From: Nemertoderma westbladi
Lineage: Eukaryota > Xenacoelomorpha > Nemertodermatida > Nemertodermatidae
Assembly: GCA_032718475.1 (NCBI GenBank)
Contig: JAUCBJ010007115.1
Coordinates: 1 to 64,000 of the forward strand
DNA length: 64,000 nucleotides
Reading direction: 5' to 3'
The notes under the pieces are model-generated. The model was not told where the DNA came from, ran no database searches, and saw nothing but the letters and a program-made list of their open reading frames with translations. The first letter of the stretch is position 1, and each line of letters starts with the position of its first letter. The position numbers and the translations under genes were made by a program. Shown here piece by piece: positions 11,001 to 20,200 of the stretch.

Positions 11001-13050
11001 ATTATTTATTCTTACTGATGCTGCATCAAGCAATGATGGCCTTGGAGCAATCCTTTATGCTAAGAGGGATTCCCGAATGTTAGTAGCAGGTTACTATTCG
11101 GCTAAGTTACAGACCCACCATCACACATGGTTGCCTTGTGAGCTAGAAGCCCTGGCCATTTCAAATGCTATCAAGCATTTCTCACCATTGATACTTAATA
11201 GTTCATTACCAACTCAAGTACTCACCGATAGCAAGCCTTGTGTACAGGCATACCAAAAGATGTCCCGTGGTATCTTTTCTAGCAGCCCTCGGATTTTTAC
11301 TTTTCTTGCTACTGCAAGCCAGTTTCGTGTTCGGATCACCCATATCAGTGGTAACAGTAATCTTCCTGCTGATTTCCAGAGTAGGAACATTCTCCCATGT
11401 GAGTTGCAGAGTTGTCAAATCTGCAAGTTCCTCGCCGAATCAGAAGAGTCACCAGTCGTCAGGGTCCTACCAGTTAAACCTGTCTTACAAGCTCATACCA
11501 CACTAGCACCTAATAATTCTATTGATATTTGTCCCCGTCCAGTCTATGCTAATCGCAGTGCGTGGTTAGCTACTCAACGTGAAGACCCCGAACTTGCTCG
11601 GGTATCGAGTTACCTTTCATATGGTACTCGCCCTGGCAAAAAGGACACTCACAGTCGTGATATCAAACGATATCTTGGATGTGCCATTATAGCTTCTGAT
11701 GGTCTTCTTATTGTCCGCCATGACCGACCTTTTTCCTCCGTTCGTGAATCAATTGTTGTGCCCAGGAGCAGTCTACCAGGTTTGTTGATGTCTCTTCATT
11801 TGGAGCTTAATCATCCTTCCCGTACCCAGCTTCGGAAGGTTTTTCTCCGGTATTTCTTTGCCCTTGATCTGGATTCCACACTCGATACTACCATTAGATC
11901 ATGTCATCAGTGTGTTGCACTTAGTACAGCTCCTCCACAATTAATACCACAATCAGCATCCAACCCACCTGCTGTTCTTGGTATTTCCTTTGCTGCAGAC
12001 GTATTTCGCCAACATCGACAGTACATATTGCTTGTTCGTGAGACATTATCATCATTTACCACATCATGTGAAATCGCAGATGAGCGTTCTGAAACCCTCC
12101 GTAATGCTTTAATATTATTAACCTCAAACCTGGTTCCAATCAGTGGCCCCCCTGCCGTTATACGCGTGGATCCTGCACCAGCCTTCAAATCACTTGATGG
12201 TGATGCCTTTCTTCTACGCCATAATATAAGACTGGAAATAGGTAATCCCAAGAATATAAACAAGAACCCAGTAGCGGAACATGCCATTGGTGAATTAAAA
12301 CGGGAGCTACTCCGTCACCAGCCTGCAGGTGGCCCCTTCTCTGCTGTCGTATTAGCAGTATGCACTGCTCGCGTAAACGCCCTCCTGCGATCATCTGGTC
12401 TCTCTGCTCGTGAGATTCTATTCGCCCGCGATCAAAACACGGGTGATCAAATCCCAGTCAGTGACGTATCACTCTCCATCACTCAACGTCAACGCCGCGA
12501 TGAAAACCATGATGCCAGTGCTCGTTCCAAAACACCTAGACCTCGTTTGTTACCCTCTTCACCCCCCATTAGGGTAGGTGATCTTGTCTACCTCCGAAGT
12601 GATGATCATAAGTTACATGCTCGTTGTCGTTACCTAGTTGCCTCTATTGATGGTGAGTGGGCATCAATCCGCAAATTTGTGGGCACACAGTATCGCACCC
12701 TTGCCTATCGCGTGCCTCTCCATGATTGTTACTCAATACCATCTATTTCACCAGTTTGTAACCCCACACCCAGTGAATCTGATGATGATGACGTGGAGGT
12801 ACTTACACCAGTTGACAAAATGGGTTCTGTCAAACCAGCTGAGGGCCATCGTAGTGATGGAGATGAGTTTACTATACCCGCCCCATCAACACCTAGCTCT
12901 GAGACCCCTCTCCCTTTGTCTCGAGCTGATTGCGATGAAGTCTCGCCAGTCGTTGCTCCACCTGATCCCATCCCACCACAGGATGCAGCCTCTCGATGGC
13001 CGCGACGCACCCGAAATCCTCCAAAATACTACGGGTATCCGAATCAGTGA
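8050..13050 (+). CDS. Gag-pol polyprotein (Gag, protease, RT, RNase H, integrase)
   Basis: One 1,666-residue frame without stops. I prefer the ATG at 8050 (MDRPQFKSPRLV) because the open frame upstream is leader-like. Gag fills about the first 330 residues and ends in a non-canonical knuckle, CPFCQLAGRRHDHFLSSC. The aspartic protease motif is IDSGAESDLI near residue 385, with LAGMPFL after it. RT shows VSKPNGGTRLV, DLTSAFYQIPL and the catalytic LADD near residue 840. RNase H begins around ILTDAASSNDGLG. Integrase has an H-H-C-C finger (HLELNHPS to CHQC), then catalytic D (SFAADVF), D (RVDPAPAF) and E (AEHAIGELKRE). The C-terminus RRTRNPPKYYG is typical of retroelement tails. Domain order RT-RH-IN excludes Copia and fits Gypsy or BEL; Gypsy is favoured. 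Gag and Pol share one frame, so no ribosomal frameshift is needed. Confidence 0.93.
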   Translation: MDRPQFKSPRLVALTKTETITTFENWRQSLLFNISLSPEFKRFTLPGTVWLPATDPDPHRGFTNDGNDVPAATRQSAAAIAHSLEIMLGFISNLAPIVARESIIRDSTSLQSIWQTIRLHYGFQQTGAQFLAFLDHKLELDERPEDLYQRLRAFIDDSLLSPEVGIRHHGIVPTQKESLGPVMENTIVVLWLHLVHPALPRLIAQRYGTNLRLDTIASIKPEISAALPSLLAELNSSEIHTMRSNVYRPSNPRPSRFQSRNGPLSGTSARFSYPQFPRPTPVNTPRTFAGQRSPPVCPFCQLAGRRHDHFLSSCKSLPVSDQRFLSSVRNVDIVDDYADPYAEYSSMPEEQCQDQYLEDCSPSINRVAVSHSPIIQLYYGTTIVDILIDSGAESDLILDTFAHSLGVKVRPNHDQVPAQADGSSRLRVVGDTIFTLERNGLQFLFRGLVVSNLSSPILAGMPFLIYNDISLHPATHSVSFSDGSTLSYRPETNKYHNPPRVRQVSTSCILRAATQSSVVWPGDHLKVLVPPVVGSLPGVLVAPHTKSSLSRRTPSNWFAPMSLPVEDNYISIPNHSPDPIFIQRNSHVGVVTPVMESPHVSLLPGPSVPPTIRSVKVPLIDMIESVKIDPDNIMSYRERAHFHDVLKSYASVFNPQYTGYNGQSGPFEAVVNIGATLPPQRKGRVPQYSRNRLVELQARFDELEQLGVFATPESIGVNVEYLNPSFLVSKPNGGTRLVTAFTEVAKFCKPQPALLPDVNSTLRAIGQFKYLIKTDLTSAFYQIPLQKSSMRYCGVVTPFRGVRVYTRCAMGMPGSETALEELLTRVLGDLLVSGCVIKLADDLYCGGNTVDEAHSAFSQLLQALSANGLCLAASKTIICPKSTTILGWVWSQGTISASSHITSALSSCARPDTMRSLRSFIGSYKTLTRVLPRCSALIGPLDSLLTSSPHEPIQWNDESTAVFHRAQAAIQSCHTVSLTQTTDELFILTDAASSNDGLGAILYAKRDSRMLVAGYYSAKLQTHHHTWLPCELEALAISNAIKHFSPLILNSSLPTQVLTDSKPCVQAYQKMSRGIFSSSPRIFTFLATASQFRVRITHISGNSNLPADFQSRNILPCELQSCQICKFLAESEESPVVRVLPVKPVLQAHTTLAPNNSIDICPRPVYANRSAWLATQREDPELARVSSYLSYGTRPGKKDTHSRDIKRYLGCAIIASDGLLIVRHDRPFSSVRESIVVPRSSLPGLLMSLHLELNHPSRTQLRKVFLRYFFALDLDSTLDTTIRSCHQCVALSTAPPQLIPQSASNPPAVLGISFAADVFRQHRQYILLVRETLSSFTTSCEIADERSETLRNALILLTSNLVPISGPPAVIRVDPAPAFKSLDGDAFLLRHNIRLEIGNPKNINKNPVAEHAIGELKRELLRHQPAGGPFSAVVLAVCTARVNALLRSSGLSAREILFARDQNTGDQIPVSDVSLSITQRQRRDENHDASARSKTPRPRLLPSSPPIRVGDLVYLRSDDHKLHARCRYLVASIDGEWASIRKFVGTQYRTLAYRVPLHDCYSIPSISPVCNPTPSESDDDDVEVLTPVDKMGSVKPAEGHRSDGDEFTIPAPSTPSSETPLPLSRADCDEVSPVVAPPDPIPPQDAASRWPRRTRNPPKYYGYPNQ

Positions 13051-13491
13051 TGTCTCAAACATTAAATGCTCATCACATACTGCCCTTCCCTACATACGAG
13101 TTGATTAATATACCTCAGCGAAACTCATCTGACTCATTTAGTAGAGAAGCTCCTATGACTCATTTATTAGTCATTATTTGGTGTTGGTGTTGGTTTTTAC
13201 CATATAATTAATACTTTACCTGACTCAGAACTTATATTAACGTGTATAGTTTAACGCTAGGTTGTTTGTGTTTGTGTTTGATAATTGTATATCCTACTGT
13301 AGTATGTAGTTTAAAGTCTCCGTTTGTCATGATTGATTCTGGCACAGTTACTGTACCAGTAGTATCTAGGCCTTATTTACGAGTGTCGTTTATTTGCTTA
13401 TTTTAGGTGTTGCGTCATTGGTCCACCCCCCCCCCCCCCTTTTTTTTTACAAATTGATAGTATGGAATCTAAGGGAAGACGAAAGAAGTTG
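13051..13491 (+). other. 3' untranslated part with polypurine tract
   Basis: Non-coding sequence lies between the polyprotein stop and the 3' LTR. A C14/T9-type homopolymer run sits at about 13425-13448. The purine-only stretch AAGGGAAGACGAAAGAAG (13471-13488) lies three bases before the LTR and is the likely plus-strand primer. Confidence 0.75.
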
Positions 13492-13762
13492 CGCCACCCA
13501 GTTGGGTAGCACCCACCATTCCCATTGAGGCTGTGCCATAGGTCAGGACCGACCCTTCACCTTACGGTTTTTTTACATACATCATAGCCTACCGGTTGTT
13601 GTGTCTGTGTCTTCCATATTACCGCAGTACCGCGTTTGTGCTGCATACCTATCTGTTATACTTCTGTTATACCATTATACTGTTATACAGTTATATGAGT
13701 TGTGATACATATACGTTTGCCTTTGTTGCTGTTCATACACCAGCTTCTCCTTTACCTTGGCG
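13492..13762 (+). repeat. 3' LTR of the intact element
   Basis: Identical to 7361-7631 in my base-by-base reading. The short ORF that begins in it and runs on to 13988 is LTR sequence fused by chance to the transposase C-terminus. Confidence 0.92.
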
Positions 13763-13988
13763 CAGCAAAGAACTGACTAGCAAAGAACTGACTAGTTGTA
13801 ATTTATTGTACATATCAAAGAACCAAATTGATACTGAATTAGCGTCACTTCCACCATTATATAAGTGCCCAACATCTGTGGCAGGGACGTTGAAACTACA
13901 TTATATAAAGGCGAACCAGTATGCTTTCCAATATCGCGAGCTATCCTCCTACACAGCCGTTTCTGCATTAATGGCCGGTTTCCTTTGA
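13763..13988 (+). pseudogene. C-terminal part of the interrupted DDE-like transposase gene
   Basis: Directly after the 3' LTR the plus frame continues with KELTSKELTSCNLLYIS and then a P-x-Y...GT-x-K-LHY pattern that matches the C-terminal region of the same uncharacterised transposase-like family. It ends at TGA 13986-13988. The frame joins the one ending at 7360 when the LTR element and one CAG are removed. A 15-bp tandem repeat (AGCAAAGAACTGACT, twice) sits at the junction. Confidence 0.65.
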
Positions 13989-14480
13989 AGCAGCCTGTCT
14001 TCGATGAAAAATTTTTAGGTTTCGAAATGAATGGATAAACAACTATTTAAGTACTGGTAGTAATAACTAGAATGAGAAACTAAAAAACTAACCAAGTGAA
14101 AATAACCTAGGAAATAATAATTCATTAATGTGTTTAAAATTAATGAAATTTCTTTGTATTTACCTAATATAATGGAATAATGCTTCAAAATGAGCTCCGA
14201 AATAAATTAATTGAATAATTTATTTTTAATCTAATATATACTCTACAGTTTTGAATCAATTTAGTTCATGGTCTACACAAATCCTTCACAAAAATATACA
14301 TTTAATGAATACCATGAGCAACCACCTACAAACTCAGTTTTTGGACCATATGGACTTAATGTTATGTTATTTTTATGTTTCATTGCCAGATTCGAATTCA
14401 GCTCGTCAAGAGCTTTCGAATGGTATAATATTAAATGTTCCTATATTTTGTCAAATTTAAAATGTCACTCAAAAGTTTCG
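13989..14480. other. 3' untranslated part of the DNA transposon
   Basis: AT-rich non-coding DNA between the transposase C-terminus and the right inverted repeat. It contains one inverse copy of the subterminal motif (TTCATGGTCTACA, near 14264). I see no gene. Confidence 0.5.
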
Positions 14481-14504
14481 CTTATGTAACATTTATTTTG
14501 ACTT
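14481..14504 (-). repeat. Right terminal inverted repeat
   Basis: It reads CTTATGTAACATTTATTTTG then ACTT on the plus strand, the complement of the left end with two mismatches. Directly to the right the LINE frame LVRDTHSYSTR begins. Confidence 0.75.
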
Positions 14505-15010
14505 GTGCGCGATACACACTCTTACAGTACCAGAGCTAGTGCTTCAAACTTTTACCTCCCGAATTGTAAATCCTTCGAATCTGATACTTTCTTTTTTAAC
14601 GGTATTAAAAATTGGAACGCTCTGCCTAATGAAATTAAAAACCTAGATAATCAACATTCTTTTAAATCTGCAGTTAAATCTCACCTCCGTGTGCAATGTA
14701 AAAATAGGTACAATAGTCCTACAGTAAGTTATTAGTTTATTAATTATTTACTATTTATACTGTAATTACGTTTTATAATAAATTGTTCTGTACATTACAT
14801 CTTTATTGTTGAGTCGGGCATTGCGTAGTGTAATATTGTATTTGTAACCAAGTAACATATACGTAGGACCCCCTTGGAAATAAGCTGCAAAGCTTTAGGG
14901 GTAATCCTACTGTATATGTTATGTTGGACAATACCTTTATACCGGTACATTGTTTGGTGTATTTGTTATTGTTTTTACATAATGTATAAGTAAATATATC
15001 TATCTAACAT
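14505..15010 (+). pseudogene. CR1-like LINE, part B: C-terminus and 3' UTR
   Basis: The frame LVRDTHSYSTRASASNFYLP, then FFFNGIKNWNALPNEIKNL and SFKSAVKSHL, is the standard C-terminal end of CR1/L2-type ORF2 proteins, ending at TAG 14733-14735. The following 3' UTR contains CCCTTGGAAATAAGCTGCAAAGCTTTAGGGG-type sequence (near 14870), a hairpin-prone GGAAATAAGC/GCTTT block seen in many CR1-like 3' tails, and ends in short TAxATATC-like repeats near 15005. It most likely continues part A (3584-4336) across the DNA transposon. Confidence 0.82.
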
Positions 15011-15464
15011 GAACCTTATTTATGCGCGCGTAAAAATCAGAATTATTAACTCGAGATATGCCCGCGTATAAATCAAATTAAAGCGATTTTTGATCGGGTA
15101 AATATTATATTTTATTTTTATGACGCATCCAAAAACAGATCGTTGTTACAGACTACTAACACAGTGCCCGCAGTCGTTGACTAAATGACTATGTCTAGTA
15201 CTGATAGCATTGACGGACCACATCAAACCAGTTCATCCTGAATTTTACACAACATCTACCAACCAGTCGTTTAACTTTAGTTGTTGTTAGTAGATAAGAT
15301 ACCTAGGTAAATTCATAATCAATTGCTAAAATCTATGTTTTGGGTTTAAATTTGTGTGTCACATTTAAGATTTTGTCTAAGATTCGGCTAAGATTCATTT
15401 TTTTACTATTAACTGGAATATCTACGGACTAGGTATGCCCTAACTAAACTACTGTACTACAGTA
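15011..15464. other. Spacer without recognisable features
   Basis: No coding frame, RNA gene or clear repeat was seen. Confidence 0.4.
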
Positions 15465-15960
15465 ACGATGTTGTTGCCTACCACTTGAGGGAAAGGAGCA
15501 GGTTACAGGGCGGGCTTTTCTAACCAAAACAATAAACGATATTGTTACCAATTGAGGGAAAGGAGCAGGTTACAGAGGCGGGCTTTTCTAACCAAAACAA
15601 TAAACGATATTGTTACCAATTGAGGAAATGGAGCAGGTTACATAGGCGGGAGTTTCTAACCAAAACAATAAACGATATTGTTACCAACTAAGGGAAAGGA
15701 GCAGGTTACAGAGGCGGAATTTTCTAAACGAAACAATAAACGATGTTGTTTACCTAACAATCGAGAGAAAGGAGCAAGTTACAGAGGCAGGCTTTTCTAA
15801 CCAAAACAATTAACGTTGTTATCTACCAATATTGAAGGAAAGGAGTAGTTTACAGAGGCGGCTTTTCTAGACAAAACAATAAAAGGTTGTTTTTATCTAA
15901 CAATCGAGAGAAAGGAGCAGGTTACAGAGGCGTGCTTTTCTATCCAAACAATAAACATTG
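15465..15960. repeat. Tandem repeat of ~62-78 bp, about seven copies
   Basis: The core GGGAAAGGAGCAGGTTACAG followed by GCTTTTCTAACCAAAACAAT recurs seven times, with AGGAGCAGGTTACA-like words near 15495, 15559, 15621, 15687, 15762, 15840 and 15914. Early copies are close to 62 bp and later ones longer. A single inverted copy of the unit occurs at about 35905-35968. Confidence 0.85.
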
Positions 15961-16582
15961 TTATTCACATCTTCCCACATTCCCATCAAGCTTCCTACAA
16001 ATCCCATGAACCTTCCTATCTTCCCACCCAGCCACCATCCCACATTGCCATCCACATTCCCACATTTCCATCTTCCTACATTCCCATCCACCTTCCCACA
16101 TTCCCGTCTTCCTCATTCCCACCCACCTTCCCACATTCCCACCCACCTTCCCACATTCCCATCCACCTTCCCATCCACCTTCCCATCCACCTTCCCACCC
16201 ACCTTCCAACATTCCCACCCACCTTCCCACATTCCCTTCCACCTTCCCACATTCCCATCCACCTTCCCACATTTCCATCTTCCTACATTTCCATCCACAT
16301 TCATATCTTCCCATATTCCCATCATCCCACATTCCCATCTTCCTACATTCCCCTCCACCTTCCCACATTCCCATCCACCTTACCATCTTCCCACATTCCC
16401 ATCCACCTTCCCACATTCCCATCCACCTTCCCATCTTCCCACATTCCCATCCACCTTCCCACATTCCCATCCACCTTTCTACATCTACATCTTCCCACAT
16501 TCCCGTCCACCTTCCCACATCCCCTTCTTCCCGCATCCCCACCTTCCCTCATTTCCATCTTCCTACATTCCCATCCACATTG
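15961..16582. repeat. C/T-rich minisatellite TTCCCACATTCCCATCCACC
   Basis: A unit of about 20 bp is repeated roughly 30 times with small variations. Long ORFs on both strands (for example HIPTHLPTFPSTF and its reverse NVGRWMGMWEGG) arise because the unit lacks stops. They show no sign of being genes. The same minisatellite reappears inside each 975-bp unit downstream. Confidence 0.92.
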
Positions 16583-16989
16583 TGACGGGATCGTGGAGTT
16601 GGCAGTGAGATCCCGACCGGGATAGATTGTACGCGTCACTTTGTTGCTGGGCTGCTGGGCAAACGGGATAATATCTTTGGCCAAAGGCCGATGGGAAAAC
16701 AATACAGATCGTTTCTCAGTATTAATAATCACAGCGATAATAGCACAGTCAGACTGATAATTATGAGTTGATCATATAACAGTATACCTGGTATAGTAAC
16801 AGCAACAGTATAGTATAAAATGACGGTCAAAAACTATGCCGGTTTACAACCGTGAGGAAATAAACTGACCGGTAATCAGTAATTAGAATGATTATATAAT
16901 TGACACATATTGGTTTCAGCCCTACACTACTGTGTGACCTCTGGTAACCAATGGATGCGTTCCTATCCTCCCAATCTACTTCCTTGCCA
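16583..16989. other. Spacer between minisatellite and 975-bp array
   Basis: No gene recognised. It contains the repeated words ACAGTATA and GGTAATCAG only. Confidence 0.4.
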
Positions 16990-19897
16990 GCTATTGGCTT
17001 AACTATTAATTCTCGCCTCGCCACTCCCTCTTGGTGTTACCCCCTGCTGCTAGCCTCACTAGCTGGTTTGTCCCTCTGAGGTGGTTTGACCTCTCACCTC
17101 TCTCTGTGGCTTATGGCGTGTATCCCCCCCCCCAGTTGGTTATGAGGCGAGATTATTACTCGCATCGCCAACTATATCGGTAAAATGCCACTGGTCCCAT
17201 TTTGGGGTGGGAAATGTAGGGAATTGAATCCGCTTACACACATTCATATCTTCCCACATTCCCATCTTAACACATTCCCATCTTCCTCATTCCCACCCAC
17301 CTTCCCACATTCCCATCCACCTTCCCACATTCCCATCCACCTTCCCACATTCCCACCCACCTTCCAACATTCCCATCTTCCTACATTCCCCTCCATCTTC
17401 CCACATTTCCATCCACCTTCCCATCTTCCCACATTCCCATGCACCTTCCCACATTCCCATCTTCCTACATTCCAATCTTCCCACATTCCCATCTTCCTAC
17501 ATTCCCATCCACCTTCCCACATTCCCATCTGTTAGCGCTTTTAACAAATTATGTTCCTTCAATCTCAATTTCGTATATTTTTGACTTGTAGTAATTTGAG
17601 TTGAGAATTCATGCATTTATGACGCTCTAAACTGCTGGTCTGACACAATAAACGGGATTGCGCTAGTGTACCTGTCAACAAGGGCCACTTACTGTATCGA
17701 TCACTTCCCCTTTGCCTTCCTCTCATAAGTTGGTTTACTCTATAACTTATTTGGTTCAATACGGTATTTGATTATCTACACACACACACCTCACTACACA
17801 ACTTACAGTACTTTAATGTGTGTGGAGAGCAACCTGATATTTTCATGCCGCTCTATACACACACACCTCACTACACAACTTTACAGTACTTTAATGTGTG
17901 TGGAGAGCGACATGATATTTTCATGCTGCTCTACACACACACACCTATTGGCTTATTACCCACAGCTATTGGCTTAACTATTAATTCTCGCCTCGCCACT
18001 CCCTCTTGGTGTTACCCCCTGCTGCTAGCCTCACTAGCTGGTTTGTCCCTCTGAGGTGGTTTGACCTCTCACCTCTCTCTGTGGCTTATGGCGTGTATCC
18101 CCCCCCCCAGTTGGTTATGAGGCGAGATTATTACTCGCATCGCCAACTATATCGGTAAAATGCCACTGGTCCCATTTTGGGGTGGGAAATGTAGGGAATT
18201 GAATCCGCTTACACACATTCATATCTTCCCACATTCCCATCTTAACACATTCCCATCTTCCTCATTCCCACCCACCTTCCCACATTCCCATCCACCTTCC
18301 CACATTCCCATCCACCTTCCCACATTCCCACCCACCTTCCAACATTCCCATCTTCCTACATTCCCCTCCATCTTCCCACATTTCCATCCACCTTCCCATC
18401 TTCCCACATTCCCATGCACCTTCCCACATTCCCATCTTCCTACATTCCAATCTTCCCACATTCCCATCTTCCTACATTCCCATCCACCTTCCCACATTCC
18501 CATCTGTTAGCGCTTTTAACAAATTATGTTCCTTCAATCTCAATTTCGTATATTTTTGACTTGTAGTAATTTGAGTTGAGAATTCATGCATTTATGACGC
18601 TCTAAACTGCTGGTCTGACACAATAAACGGGATTGCGCTAGTGTACCTGTCAACAAGGGCCACTTACTGTATCGATCACTTCCCCTTTGCCTTCCTCTCA
18701 TAAGTTGGTTTACTCTATAACTTATTTGGTTCAATACGGTATTTGATTATCTACACACACACACCTCACTACACAACTTACAGTACTTTAATGTGTGTGG
18801 AGAGCAACCTGATATTTTCATGCCGCTCTATACACACACACCTCACTACACAACTTTACAGTACTTTAATGTGTGTGGAGAGCGACATGATATTTTCATG
18901 CTGCTCTACACACACACACCTATTGGCTTATTACCCACAGCTATTGGCTTAACTATTAATTCTCGCCTCGCCACTCCCTCTTGGTGTTACCCCCTGCTGC
19001 TAGCCTCACTAGCTGGTTTGTCCCTCTGAGGTGGTTTGACCTCTCACCTCTCTCTGTGGCTTATGGCGTGTATCCCCCCCCCCAGTTGGTTATGAGGCGA
19101 GATTATTACTCGCATCGCCAACTATATCGGTAAAATGCCACTGGTCCCATTTTGGGGTGGGAAATGTAGGGAATTGAATCCGCTTACACACATTCATATC
19201 TTCCCACATTCCCATCTTAACACATTCCCATCTTCCTCATTCCCACCCACCTTCCCACATTCCCATCCACCTTCCCACATTCCCATCCACCTTCCCACAT
19301 TCCCACCCACCTTCCAACATTCCCATCTTCCTACATTCCCCTCCATCTTCCCACATTTCCATCCACCTTCCCATCTTCCCACATTCCCATGCACCTTCCC
19401 ACATTCCCATCTTCCTACATTCCAATCTTCCCACATTCCCATCTTCCTACATTCCCATCCACCTTCCCACATTCCCATCTGTTAGCGCTTTTAACAAATT
19501 ATGTTCCTTCAATCTCAATTTCGTATATTTTTGACTTGTAGTAATTTGAGTTGAGAATTCATGCATTTATGACGCTCTAAACTGCTGGTCTGACACAATA
19601 AACGGGATTGCGCTACAAGGGCTGTCAACAAGGGCCACTTACTGTATCGATCACTTCCCCTTTGCCTTCCTCTCATAAGTTGGTTTACTCTATAACTTAT
19701 TTGGTTCAATACGGTATTTGATTATCTACACACATACACACCTCACTACACAACTTACAGTACTTTAATGTGTGTGGAGAGCAACCTGATATTTTCATGC
19801 CGCTCTATACACACACACCTCACTACACAACTTTACAGTACTTTAATGTGTGTGGAGAGCGACATGATATTTTCATGCTGCTCTACACACACACACC
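16990..19897. repeat. Three tandem copies of a 975-bp unit
   Basis: Landmarks recur exactly 975 bp apart: GCTATTGGCTTAACTATTAA at 16990, 17965 and 18940, and a short ORF start at 17185, 18160 and 19135. Each unit contains a poly-C run, a ~300-bp block of the C/T-rich minisatellite, a unique part and two copies of a 78-bp repeat. Copies are almost identical. The clearest difference is CTAGTGTACCTG versus CTACAAGGGCTG near 19615 in the third copy. The third copy departs from the pattern at about 19897 and runs into more 78-bp repeats. None of the ORFs resembles a known protein. Confidence 0.93.
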
Positions 19898-20200
19898 TCA
19901 CTACACAACTTACATTACTTTAATGTGTGTGGAGAGCGACATGATATTTTCATGCTGCTCTACACACACACACCTCACTACACAACTTACATTACTTTAA
20001 TGTGTGTGGAGAGCGACATGATATTTTCATGCTGCTCTATACACACACACCTCACTACACAACTTTACAGTACTTTAATGTGTGTGGAGAGCAACCTGAT
20101 ATTTTCATGCCGCTCTATACACACACACCTCACTACACAACTTACAGTACTTTAATGTGTGTGGAGAGCAGCATGATATTTTAATGCCTCTCTACACACA
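19730..20200. repeat. ~78-bp tandem repeat, about six copies
   Basis: The unit is CACACACACCTCACTACACA plus ACTTACAGTACTTTAATGTG plus TGTGGAGAGC and a GATATTTTCATGC block. It also occurs twice near the end of each 975-bp unit (for example 17778-17940). The array seems to have expanded from those. Confidence 0.9.

Larger units (their letters stand above)
7361..13762 (+). mobile_element. Intact LTR retrotransposon, Ty3/Gypsy-like domain order, identical LTRs
   Basis: This 6,402-bp element has two 271-bp LTRs that I read as identical base for base. It has a TGG-starting primer-binding-site candidate, one uninterrupted polyprotein ORF and a purine tract before the 3' LTR. The LTR ends are CGCC...GGCG rather than TG...CA. 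The flanks share CAG (7358-7360 and 13763-13765), a 3-bp target duplication. Excising the element with one CAG leaves the interrupted transposase frame in register (6,405 bp, divisible by three). It must be a very recent insertion and is the best candidate in the window for an active autonomous element. Confidence 0.9.
4337..14504. mobile_element. DNA transposon with 24-bp TIRs, carrying a DDE-like transposase relic and a nested LTR element
   Basis: The ends form an inverted pair. AAGTCAAAATATATGTTACA at 4337 continues to 4360 and matches the complement of 14481-14504 at 22 of 24 positions. A CR1-like LINE reading frame stops at the left end and resumes at the right end, which supports these boundaries independently. 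Without the nested LTR element and one copy of its 3-bp target duplication, the transposon is about 3.76 kb and holds one degenerate transposase-like gene on the plus strand. No target-site duplication is obvious, and roughly 35-40 bp of the host LINE appear to be missing at the junction. The superfamily is unassigned. Confidence 0.72.

Noticed and set aside
12185-13010. Minus-strand and shifted plus-strand ORFs over the intact polyprotein
   Set aside because: Shadows of the 8050-13050 frame, which carries all recognisable motifs.
14251-14489. Small ORFs upstream of the LINE C-terminus as part of its protein
   Set aside because: They lie inside the right end of the DNA transposon and show no LINE motif.
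15958-16608. Long ORFs on both strands in the C/T-rich minisatellite (and in each 975-bp unit)
   Set aside because: The 20-bp unit has no stop codon in several frames. The predicted peptides are simple repeats with no family resemblance.
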